This document shows, piece after piece, positions 32,901 through 45,600 of a stretch of DNA of 64,000 nt (its first letter is position 1; the number at the start of each line of letters is the position of its first letter). Below the pieces are notes generated by a model that did not search any database, had not been told where the DNA came from, and was given only the letters and a program-made list of their open reading frames with translations. The translations under genes and the position numbers were made by a program. The stretch is from positions 15,878,181 to 15,942,180 of the forward strand of contig OX421500.1 of NCBI GenBank assembly GCA_949126835.1, given 5' to 3'. The stretch comes from Anisus vortex (lineage: Eukaryota > Mollusca > Gastropoda > Planorbidae).

Positions 32901-35900
32901 ACGAGTTTCCGTCCTATCTCAAGGAACTAATAACACCATTTGTCCCTCAAAGAACACTTCGTTCTGCCAACTCATCGCTTCCGGAAGAGCCCCGTTTCTC
33001 TCTGATGACCGTTGGCCTTAGAGCCTTCTCAGTATCCGGTCCGAAGGTGTGGAATCTTCTTCCCATTAAATTCAAGCAAACAAGCTCCATTGATACTTTC
33101 AAGAAGAACTTAAAAACTCATTATTTCAATATTTATCTCATTTAACATGCTTTAGAGCCCCACTGTCTTACTTATATGTTAGGTCGGTTATTTTGTTTTA
33201 GTTGTTTGATTTGTTCTATGTTTGTAATGTTTTTAATCATCATTTAGTTGTTTTTCTTATCTCTTGGACTATAGATTGTATCTGTGTTCTTTAATCGTTA
33301 CGTTAAATGCGCTCTGAGCTTACAGTATGTTTGTTGGCATCGCTATACAAATGTCATCATTATTATTATTATTATTATGTGGTATTATCTGGCTGAAAAA
33401 CTGTTATCTACACCGTTGCCACACGTCGTAACAACGTTTGCTTGTGGTATTACCTAGTTGACCTAGTTGACATTGTTATCTACAACGGTACCACACGTCA
33501 TGACAAAAGTTTGCATGTCATCCTATCTAGCTGAAAGGGCTATCTACGCTGGTCAACAATTTGACCGTCCCCGCGATGGGTCCTTACATCGCAAGTCAAA
33601 AGTTATGGCTGACCGTCACCTCAGAGGAATACATCTTCGCGGCTTTCCCCACGGATCTGCAATCGGTCTACGCCACAGCGAACAAGTACTGGATTATTGA
33701 CGGTACCACAGTGAGAGGTCTCAGGGCTCTACCGAGGGACACCCACTGGTTGAATTGTAGGTCCTCCTTCTTATTTTCTCTCCACCTTTCTTTCTTTCTC
33801 TCTTTCTTTCCTTTTCTCCATCTTTCTGTATGTCTTCTTTTTCTCTCTGTATCTGTCTATCTCTCTACTTCTGTCCGTCTCTCCCTCGTTACAGCTCTTT
33901 GCTCTTTCTTTCTCTCTCTCTCGTTTTTTCTCAATCTTTCTGTCTTTCCTTCTCTCTCCCTCTCTCTGGCCTTCTCTCACTCCCAGTCCCTCTCTATTTC
34001 TTTATCTCCCATAGTTTATATCTCTCTCTAACTCTCTTTCTCTCTTTCTTTTCACTCGGTTAGGTACTTCCTGTAACTCTCTGTCTTTTGTTTCTTTCTT
34101 TCTCCCTTTCTCTCCCTCTCTCTCTCTCGCTTTCTCTTTTTCTCTTTCTTTTTCTCAATTTTTCTCTCTCTTTCTTTTTTACTCTCTATTAGTCTGTCTA
34201 TCTAGCCTTATCATCCCTCTTTTTTAAAAATATCTCTTTGTATATCTTCCTTTCTTTTATCTACTGTGTATCAGTGTATTAGACACTGGCTGCACTTTCT
34301 GTTTCTCAACATCTGTGGTCCCTGTTCTCTATAACTGTTATCTCTATTTTCTAATACTCTGATCCCTTCTCACACACGTTCTCAAAGACTGGCGAAGTGT
34401 GGAAACCGCCGATACGATCACCTTAAGATTACACCGGCGGGCGAACGCATGGGGGACAACTCCCGCTGCGGGTCCGAGGCCAATTGTATTGTTGAGATGC
34501 CCCGGGCCTCGTTGGGGAGGAAGCAATGGACGCAGCATTCCCGTCTCACGAACCACCAGTGCGCCTGGATGCCTTTAAATATAGCATAGGCTTTGTGCTA
34601 CCGGGTGACATCGCAGGTATAAGATGATGACCATAGGGGAATCCACAGTGACTTTTAAGCTGGACTGCGGAAACCGTTCCCTGTTATATGAAATAACACG
34701 CTTTCGGCATGCCGTGGGGTGGCTGGAGCCCGGACAGAAACTTGGTGTGTCCCTCCCCCCATTGGTTCACCCCAACCAACGTTACACCCTGGACTATAGA
34801 GCCTTCGGCTCGTCCGGTTTACAAGAGACTTATAAATTCGCTCTCTTCTCACTGAAAGCATGCTGAATTATTGTATTTGTTTTCTAACTCCTCATTGTTT
34901 TTACTCCACCTCTACCACGCCCCCCCCCCCTCTCTCCACGCCAGCTCCAACTTTTGCGGCTGTAGTTGAGGTTGGCGAGTACATCTACTTCTTCTTCTAC
35001 GAGTTAGCGGTGGAGTGCACAGGTTGCGGAGAGGTAAACTCTTGGCATTTTGACTTTAAAAAAAAACTACCAGGATTTTTAGAAGGCCTAAGCCCTAAAG
35101 AAGAAAAAAAAACAGCCAGTTAATTTTAAGAAATCATGGCAAATATTGATTTTAAAAATATTAATAATATTAAGGCGGCTGGGCATTGTGCTGGCCTCAC
35201 AATTGCCCTAGTTTGGCGCTATTATCGCTGTATGTGTCCTTTGAAATGTTTCTGAACTAATAAATTGAATAGGATTAAGTCCATAAAAAGGACGCTAATC
35301 CCTTTCTCAATAATCCAAAATCTCCAATAGCATTACTCCCCTTTCACCCACACCATTCACCCCCCCCCCCACGTCATTTCTTTTAAAGATTAGTTCATCA
35401 ATATAACAATTTAAAAAACAACACAATTCTATATTTTGTTCATATGTAACTATACAACAATACAATTCTATGTTTTATTCATATGTAGGCCTAACTATAA
35501 AACAACACAATTCTATGTTATGTTCATATGTAGGCCTAACTATAAAACAACACAATTCTATGTTTTGTTCATATGTAGGCCTAACTATAAAACAACACAA
35601 TTCTATGTTTTGTTCATATGTAGGCCTAACTATAAAACAACACAAGTCTATGTTTTATTCAAATGTAAACTATAAAACAACACAATTCTATATTTTATTT
35701 ATATGTAAACTATAAAACAACACAATTCTATGTTTTATTCATATGTAGGCCTAACTATAAAACAACACAATTCTATATTTTGTTCATATGTAGGCCTAAC
35801 TATAAAACAACATAATTCTGTTTTATTCATATGTAAACTTTAAAACAACACAATTCTATGTTTTATTCATATGTAAACTATAAAACAACACAATTCTAGG

Positions 35901-38900
35901 TTTTATTCATATGTAGGCCTAACTATAAAACAACACAATTCTATATTTTGTTCATATGTAACTATAAAACAACACAATTCTATGTTTTATTCATACGTAA
36001 ACTATAAAACAACACTATCTATGTATTGTTAATAAGTTAACTATTTTGTTTGTTTCATTTTAAATAATAGAAAACAGTATCAAGAATCGCTAGAGTCTGC
36101 AAGGTAAAGTCCGTGAGATTACTCGTATAATAATATAGTCTTAAAAGGCTGGTATATGTAAACTATTTTTAACATCAAGCATTTCAATGACAGTGATTTG
36201 ATCTTAGTTGTTTTTTCTATAATATGTTTTGTCTAGATTTGTCAGCTTTTTTTAAAAATTTGAAACATTAAATGTAAATGAATATATATGGATATATTAA
36301 CAGTTAACATCTTTTAGTTATTTTTCAGTCGTTTTTTTTCTTATTTTGCTAATGTTGTGTTTTTCATGGGGTGTGATGGGGGTATTTATAATTAGTGAAA
36401 CGAGAATATTTAGTAGAATTATTTGTGTGTATCTGGTAACAGGAAGATCCAGGTTACCGAAATGTATTAGTTTCCTTTGCCAAGGCACGTCTGAATTGTT
36501 CGTTACCAGGGCCTAATCGGTTCTACTATGACTTAGTCCAGTCTGTCTTCTATGTGGAGGAAACCCAGGTCTTCTATATCACTTTCACGGCCTCACCGTA
36601 AGTTAAGTCCTTATTTGTTAAGTGCAAGAGAATTTTTTTGTCTTTTTAAGTGCAAAACAATTTACAATAAGTGCAAGACTATTGATTAACCACTATACGG
36701 GCAAGAAAACTGACCATTATAAGCGCAAGACCATTTACGATTATAAGTGCAAGATAATTTACAATTATAAATGCAAGACAATGTCTCAATGTATGTCCAC
36801 CTAAGAGGGCAGCTCAAATTATATTAATCATAGCTTCCCGTTTGGAGTGCAACTTATATCTTACCGTTTTGGTTGCCGATCAGTTTCCCAGTCTGAATTC
36901 AGTGCCACTCGTTCTTCAATAGTGAGTGCTACTAAATTTTCATTTTTTAAAGCAACTCAATTTCCAATAATTGTGAGCGCAACTCAATTTCGAATAATTG
37001 TGAGCGCAACTCAATTTCCAATTTATAGTACAGCTCAATCTCCATTAATGTGTGCAGTTTAATTTTTTAACGATGACTAACCCTCATCCCTATAACCTAC
37101 ACTATTTGCCGTCTTTACATTTTGCAGCGTCCCCGGTTCAGCCGTATGCGCTTACCATTTGTCCACCATACAGAAAGTCTTCGATGGTCCCCACAAGTTT
37201 AGAAAAGCTCTAAACTGTGATTGGCAAAAAGTCGACAGCCGTTATAAAAAAGCGGTCAGTGCACACGAGTTGTTGTGTTTTGATTTTTTCATTTCAAAAG
37301 TCTAAATTCGGTATCAAATTTAAGGCTATGGTTAATAAATAAATGAACTGTTTTTATCTCTATAGCCTTGAAGTATGATGATGGGGTAAATATATAATAA
37401 ATACGTCTAATCTAACTAATGAATCTAATGTATCTAATGTATATAATCTAACACATCTAACTAATGTATATAATCCATCCAATCTACCCAATCTGTCTTT
37501 TTTTAAAATCTATACAAGATGTCCAATCTGTTAATTGTGACTAATCTATAGAGACTGAGATAGATAGTTTATTGATAGAAGATGGATAGACATATAGACC
37601 GATAGACAAACATATAAATCGATATAGAGATAGACAGACAATTAGACATACAGATCGACAGATAGACAGACAGACATACAGACCAACAGATAGACAGACA
37701 ATTAGACATACAGACCAACAGATAAACAGACAGGTAGATAGACAGACAGACCAACAGATAGACATACAGACCAACAGATAGACAGACAGACCAACAGATA
37801 GACTTACAGACTAACAGATAGACGGACAGACAGACCAACAGATAGACATACAGACCAACAGATAGACATACAGACCAACAGATAGACAGACAGGTAGACA
37901 GACAGACAGACTGATAGACAGACAGATATAGATACAGACCAACAGATAGACAGACAGACCAACAGATAGACAGATAGACAGACAGACCAACAGATAGACA
38001 GACAGGTAGACAGACAGACCGACAGGTAGACAGACACGTAGACAGACAGACAAACATAAAGGAAGACAGATAGATAGACAGACAGATACATGCAGATACT
38101 AAAAGCATAAGAAACTCTATTCTATTTTAGTGTGGAGTGCCACTTCCTGATATATCACAAAATAGCGATGCCTCAGTTTATGTTCAAATGTTAAATGAAG
38201 TCCAAGCCATGAAGGGCACCCCGCTGGTTGTTAGTGCACACCAAACGTGAGTTCTATATTATGCTACACTTTCTCTAAATAACATATTGTTGGGCACGGT
38301 AGATGAGATACATCGCTTTCTCCAATTGGCCTGCCGGTTCGAATCCTGGTGAAGGCTAGGCCTTATTCCCGAGGGTCTGGGTGGTGTACCCGAGTCTACC
38401 CACCTCTGATGGGTAGGCTACATGATATAAGACCAAGGAAAAAGTAAAGGCGGCTGGGCATTGTTCTGGCCACACAATCTCCTAGTATGTTTTAGCTTGA
38501 TAAACTTGAGAACGCTGCTTCACAGATCCTATGTATCAAATAGGCCCGACGGGATAACGTTATAACGTCCTAGGCCAAATATGTATGGAAATGTGATATA
38601 ATAATATCAACAAGGCCGGACCTATACCCTGCGAGGCCTTATCCTCTTCGTTTATAAAAGTAATTTAAAATAAAATCTATGATAAACTATAAAATATGAA
38701 GTCATTAAACACGTGCTTATTTTGGCGACAGTGAAGGAATACTAGCAATGCCTCCACAGTAATGATACGGGGGAATTCCGCAAGTTGAAAGAAAGTGTAG
38801 GCTACGGCTTATGAGACCGTACTCTATGGCTGGCATGTCTCGAGCAGGGTGTTGACCCACCCCTTTCCACGTTACGCCCTGGACGTAAGAGCCTTCAGCT

Positions 38901-41900
38901 CTTCCGTTGTTCAGCTGTATAGAAGAAACGCAGTTTGAGACATTAAGACGAAAGGCTATATTTGAAAGTAAGTCAAGTACCCTTCGGACTAAACTGATCA
39001 TAGAGCCTGTGGAGCAGCGTACTCCAGTTTCTGTGGCCACTAGGGGATGTGTGGCCAGCACAATGCCCAGCCGCGTCTACTTTACCCAAACTAATGTCGG
39101 GGGTACCCATCAGAGCTGGGTTGACTAAGGGTAACCCTCAAGTAATGGGAAAAAAATCCTATCCTCTACCAGGATTCGAACCCAGGACCTTCGGATCGCC
39201 ATATATTTAAAGTACTGAAGGAAACATTTTTTAAAACGAGATGACACAAAACAAAATAAGACAACAATAACGATAAAAGCAGTAGCAACAAAATCAAAAT
39301 TGACAATAACAGTAACAATTAGTAGGCTTACAGCAACAATGACTATAATAATAAAAGAACAAATTAACACAACAAAAGCCACAACAATAACATTAATATT
39401 ATTGAGACAAAAATATAACAACAAATATAACAAGAACAAGAAACAATTGCAATTAGCATTAAGGGCAGCAAAAAGAAGAACAAAAACATTAATAATAATA
39501 ATATCAGCACCAACAGCATCACAGTTTACAGTTTACAGCAACAATACTGATATCTTATAAGTTTACAGACGTTCCTTCTAGATAGAAACTAGGCCCAAAA
39601 CTCTTGCAGGGCGTCAGGGATCCGTCGGTGGCAGGGATAGAACCCGCGACCTGTCCGTTGGTTTTTGGTTGACAGTCCGGTGTACTAACCGCTGGACCAG
39701 CCGGCTTCACATTAGCAAACATACAAAAAAACACGATTCATAATATACGGTATTCGGAAATATCTTTTTTATTTATTTCGGCACTTAACTTGTAGAAATG
39801 TCACTCATTCTAAACCTCACGTGTCTGTCACGGTTGCTTATCGCTAGGATTTCGGGAAATCCCTATTTCTTGCTTCCTATCACTTCTTCATTGTCTAAAT
39901 TAGGACGTGGTGTTAGGTGGGAGTGATTCGATTTTTTTTGTGTCTTTTTTTGTCGATTCCTGCAGGTGGAGCTACATTGCGGTGGATACGGTCAACACCA
40001 AGAATGGCAACAGCCACACCATTCTCTTCTTGGCATCCACGAAGGGCATCCATAAGCTGATGGTCAGCCCCAAAGGGGACTCCTTCTGCCTGATTGAACT
40101 GATCAGCACATCGGACAGGGAGGTGCCTCTGTTGGACTTCAAGGTGGCTAAGGCTGAGGTAAGCTGGTAAAGGCTCAGGTAAGCTGGTAAAGGCTCAGGT
40201 AAGCTGGTAAAGGCTCAGGTAAGCTGGTAAAGGCTCAGGTAAGCTGGTAAAGGCTCAGGTAAGCTGGTAAAGGCTCGCCCGCCCGGTGCCTGAATGCCTG
40301 TGCTTATAGTGCAGGATTTGTGCTACCGGGTGACAATGCAGATATACGGGCGAGCCACCACGATAATGATCCTTAGGGGAACCGCAGTGAACGGTAGCTG
40401 GCCTGCATAATCCTTCCCTTTTACATGGCACGCCACGCCTTCGGCGTGCCGTGGGGGGGCTGGAGCCCGGACAGAGTTTTTAAACTCAATTCTAATGCGT
40501 TACGCCCCGGTTCAAGAACTTCGGCTCGTCCGGGTTTTTGAGACTTATAGGTAAAGGATCAGGTTGTTCTTTGTTTTGTTTTTGTGCAACAGGTTTAGAA
40601 AAAAAGAGGGTCTGCTATTTATATCAACCATACTATACATATACTTGATTAAAAATAAAATTTTAAACAAATATAACATTCTTAGTATAGGCTACGTGTC
40701 ATTAATAACAGTCTTAGTATTCGTATATAACAGTATAAGTGTATTAAGATAAAATTATGTATTCTGTCCTATATAACAGTCATATTATACGTGTATTCAT
40801 ATTAAAATATGTTTTAGGTTAAAAAGTATACGTGTATACAAATGAAATTAAGTTTTGTCACAAAATTAGACTCCCGGTAAAACATTAGCGAAACTAATGT
40901 AAACAATTTGTCAAGTCATCATTAACTTACATTCTTTTAAAGGGCTGACCCTTACATTAAATACCCCCCCCCCCCCCCCCACGAATTTACCAACAATCCA
41001 CCACCCTGTGGTAGCTTCTCTGGGAACGATTCATCATTTCCGCAAAAGAAATACGAGTAATAAGGGAGGTAGTTCAAGATTTCTTACTACCAGTCTGTGA
41101 ATTAAAGAGTTATTCACCCTGAAAGACCAAATAAATAACATAAACAATTATCTCTTATTCGCCCACTGTTCAGAATGTCTATAATTGTGTACCTCTCAAA
41201 GAAAGTAATAATTTCAGCCTTTTGTTGGTATCTCAACAATCAAACAATAGTCACCTAATCTTTATAATACCGTTCATCCCTAGGTTGAACGAGACGCCGC
41301 GTTGTATGTGAGTTCTAAACGTACAACTGTGTATTACCAATCGCCTTTGACTAAGGAGAGAGGAGCAATGAAAATGTATAATATTTGATAATGCAGGGCC
41401 GGATCTTGACCATTAGAGGCCCTAAGAACTTTACAGTTTATGATACCCCTCCCCTATTCCGTTACTAAAATGACGTAACATTCTATAAATTACCCAAATG
41501 AAAAGGAAACGTTATTTCTTGAAGTATTCCGCAGCCCCATCATCAACACAGTAATATAAATCATATGCAAAAACAATATCTGGTCTATTGAATTTCCGAC
41601 TTTTATTTCATGTGTTGCACTAATCACGCCCTGATTTTGCTCGATGATTATTCCGCCTAGAGCTTATGTATATGCCTACTATTTAAAAAAAAAAGTATTC
41701 GATGCCATCTATGTCAGGAGTGTAAGAGTTAACTTATTATTTATAAAGTTATTGGAATGAAATGTTGTTTTGCCTAGGTTTTTTTGTTTTCATTGTCTAG
41801 AAAATAAAGTTTAAACAGTGCTTATGGTTACATAAAATACACATAGAGAAGCCAAGGGTAGCTTAGTATTCAGCTCATTACATAATACACCTGAATACCA

Positions 41901-42341
41901 TAGCCAAAAGTGACCATTGGACACGTCCTCACAAGCCGAACTTGCCATCGCAGCGCAGCTCATCGACATATCTCTGTTCTAATTATTCCTACCTCTATGA
42001 TGAGAAAGAAGAAGAAAAATAACTTTACGATCCTACTTTTTGTTTATTGTTGTTGTTTGTGTTATGGTAAATGAAAAAAACAACTCAGTTATTTAAATCT
42101 TAAAAAGCCATTCTTGCTGTGTTTTTCAGAAAGCTTTCATACTCGCAATGGAAGGTAGAGTAATGAAAATACCATTCAGCCGTTGTTTCAGGCACAAGTC
42201 AAAATCGTAAGTTGGGTAGCATACGATAGATAACTGTAGGATAGGTATATATGTACAGGCTATAAACCAAGAGATTGTTAGATAGATAAATATGTATATA
42301 GTTAATATATAGATAAATAAATAAATAAATGATTATATAAT

Positions 42342-42422
<81 letters not shown>

Positions 42423-42506
42423 GAAGAGAGAGAGAGAAATGGATGGATGGATTGATGGATGGGTGGATGGATGGGTGGTTGGATGGGTGGATAGATGGAT
42501 AGATAT

Positions 42507-42546
<40 letters not shown>

Positions 42547-42547
42547 G

Positions 42548-42636
<89 letters not shown>

Positions 42637-45600
42637 GATGAACGTCTTTGCAGATGTACTTAATTAATGTTGGGTGACATTTAGAACCAATAGCAATAAG
42701 ACAATGAACAGTTTAATAGAATATATGCAGAGCTGACAGAGTTGATGGCGAAAAGACCTTCATAACATGACTACAGCGACTTTTATTCACATACATATCT
42801 GTGTTGTAGTTAAATCAAAATGTCGTAGTAAATCGATTATTGACAAGACTGACTGATGGCGTCACTTCATCTGTATTAGTGACGACATAATCTCTGAGCC
42901 AGAAGAAACAATGATGTGACTGTATCAGATATTATATATGTTCAGTTTTATTGAAACTGGTTCTATCTGGAATTTTACATGGACAGACGACAGTAGACAT
43001 TGATAAAGTTGTGTTTATTGAGTCGATTGCTCCGTGTGTTTTATTTTATTTTATTTTTTTATAATAGGTAAAACGACAAGATTTTATGGATTGAGTATTT
43101 TTATTGATAAAAGTAAATAACTTTTAATTAATTATTCAAATTCATGAAGCATTATTTCAAACGTTTGGGTCTGTGACCCTTGACCCTCTGTGATAAGTGT
43201 GATATTCATGTCAGCGTTATATGGTCAGTTACTAACAACATATTAGAATCTAAAGTAATCGACACAGTTCATTATCTGAAATACTTTGAAGCTTCATTGC
43301 TGTAAACACAATATATAGTCATAAAGTCCAAAATATATAGCCTTTAGTTCAAATATATAGTCTTTAGGTCCAATTTATATAACCATTAATTCCAGTCCAT
43401 TCTATATTCTCCAGTGCCTGCATCGCTGCCCAGGACCCTTACTGTGGTTGGGACAATCATAATAAATTGTGCACCACTCAACCCGAAGGACAAGACGATG
43501 CCTGGGATCAGAACATTATCCAGTGTCCACATCTCGATTTCCCTGGTCAGTAGATTCTTTTACTTTTGGTTTGCTTTTACTACTTTTAGACTTGAATACA
43601 TCTTTCATAAATCGAGTATAAGCGCTGGATTTTATAACTGAAATATTTATCCTAACTGAGGTCAATCTGCATAATTTTATAACTGAAATATTTGTCCTAA
43701 CTGAGGTCAATCTGCATAATTTTATAACTGAAATATTTGTCCTAACTGAGGTCAATCTGCATAATTTTATAACTGAAATATGTGTCCTAACTGAGGTCAA
43801 TCTGCATAATTTTATAACTGAAATATTTGTCCTAACTGAGGTCGAGCAGCTTGATTTCATAACTGAAATATATGTCCTAACTGAGATCAATCTGCTTGAT
43901 TTTATAACTGAAATGTTTGTCCTAACTTAGATCAATCTGCTTGATTTTATAACTGAAATATATGTCCTAACTGAGATCAAGCTGCATAATTTTATAACTG
44001 AAATATATGTCCTAACTGAGGTCAATCTGCTTGATTTTATAACTGAAATATATGTCCTAACTGAGATCAAGCTGCATAATTTTATAACTGAAATATTTGT
44101 CCTAACTGAGGTCAATCTGCTTGATTTTATAACTGAAATATATGTCCTAACTGAGGTCAATCTGCTGGATTTTATAACTGAAATATATGTCCTAACTGAG
44201 GTCAATCTGATGGAATTTATAACTGAAATATGTGTCCTAACTGAGGTCAATCTGCTGGATTTTATAACTGAAATATATGTCCTCACTGAGGTCAATCTGC
44301 TGGATTTTATAACTGAAATATATGTCCTAACTGAGGTCAATCTGATGGAATTTATAACTGAAATATATGTCCTAACTGAGGTCAATCTGCTGGATTTTAT
44401 AACTGAAATATATGTCCTAACTGAGGTCAATCTGATGGAATTTATAACTGAAATATATGTCCTAACTGAGATCAAGCTGCATAATTTTATAACTGAAATA
44501 TTTGTCCTAACTGAGGTCAATCTGCTTGATTTTATAACTGAAATATGTGTCCTAACTGAGGTCAATCTGCTTAATTTTATAACTGAAATATATGTCCTAA
44601 CTGAGGTCAATCTGCTTAATTTTATAACTGAAATATGTGTCCTAACTGAGGTCAATCTGCTTAATTTTATAACTGAAATATGTGTCCTAACTGAGGTCAA
44701 TCTGCTTAATTTTATAACTGAAATATATGTCCTAACTGAGGTCAATCTGCTTAATTTTATAACTGAAATATATGTCCTAACTGAGGTCAATCTGCTTAAT
44801 TTTATAACTGAAATATGTGTCCTAACTAAGGTCAATCTGCTTAATTTTATAACTGAAATATATGTCCTAACTGAGGTCAATCTGCTTAATTTTATAACTG
44901 AAATATATGTCCTAACTGAGGTCAATCTGCTTAATTTTATAACTGAAATATATGTCCTAACTGAGGTCAATCTGCTTAATTTTATAGCTGAAATATGTGT
45001 CCTAACTGAGGTCAATCTGCTTAATTTTATAACTGAAATATATGTCCTAACTGAGGTCAATCTGCTTAATTTTATAACTGAAATATATGTCCTAACTGAG
45101 GTCAATCTGCTTAATTTTATAACTGAAATATATGTCCTAACTGAGGTCAATCTGCTTAATTTTATAACTGAAATATATGTCCTAACTGAGGTCAATCTGC
45201 TTAATTTTATAACTGAAATATATGTCCTAACTGAGGTCAATCTGCTTGATTTTATAACTGAAATATATGTTCTAACTGAGGTCAATCTGCTTAATTTTAT
45301 AACTGAAATATGTGTCCTAACTGAGGTCAGCCTGCTTAATTTTATAACTGAAATATATGTCCTAACTGAGGTCAATCTGCTTAATTTTATAACTGAAATA
45401 TGTGTCCTAACTGAGGTCAATCTGCTTAATTTTATAACTGAAATATATGTCCTAACTGAGGTCAATCTGCTGGATTTTATAACTGAAATATGTCATAAAT
45501 TAGGTCGATCAGCTAAAGCTATAGCTTTCTGTTCATTGCATTTATGAAATGTTTATCTGTAGCTTATAAAGGACTTTTTAATTTTTCCCCGGGCGACGCC

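Noticed and set aside
37541..38108. Minus-strand frames rich in cysteine, leucine and serine
   Set aside because: Products of the GATA/GACA microsatellite.
39556..39600. Another LINE-tail fragment (ACAGACGTTCCTTCTAGATA)
   Set aside because: The match to the LINE tail is short and imperfect, not enough for a separate feature.
43927..45547. 512-codon minus and 445-codon plus frames
   Set aside because: Translations of the 45-bp minisatellite in a gene B intron; no unit-independent sequence conservation or gene signals.
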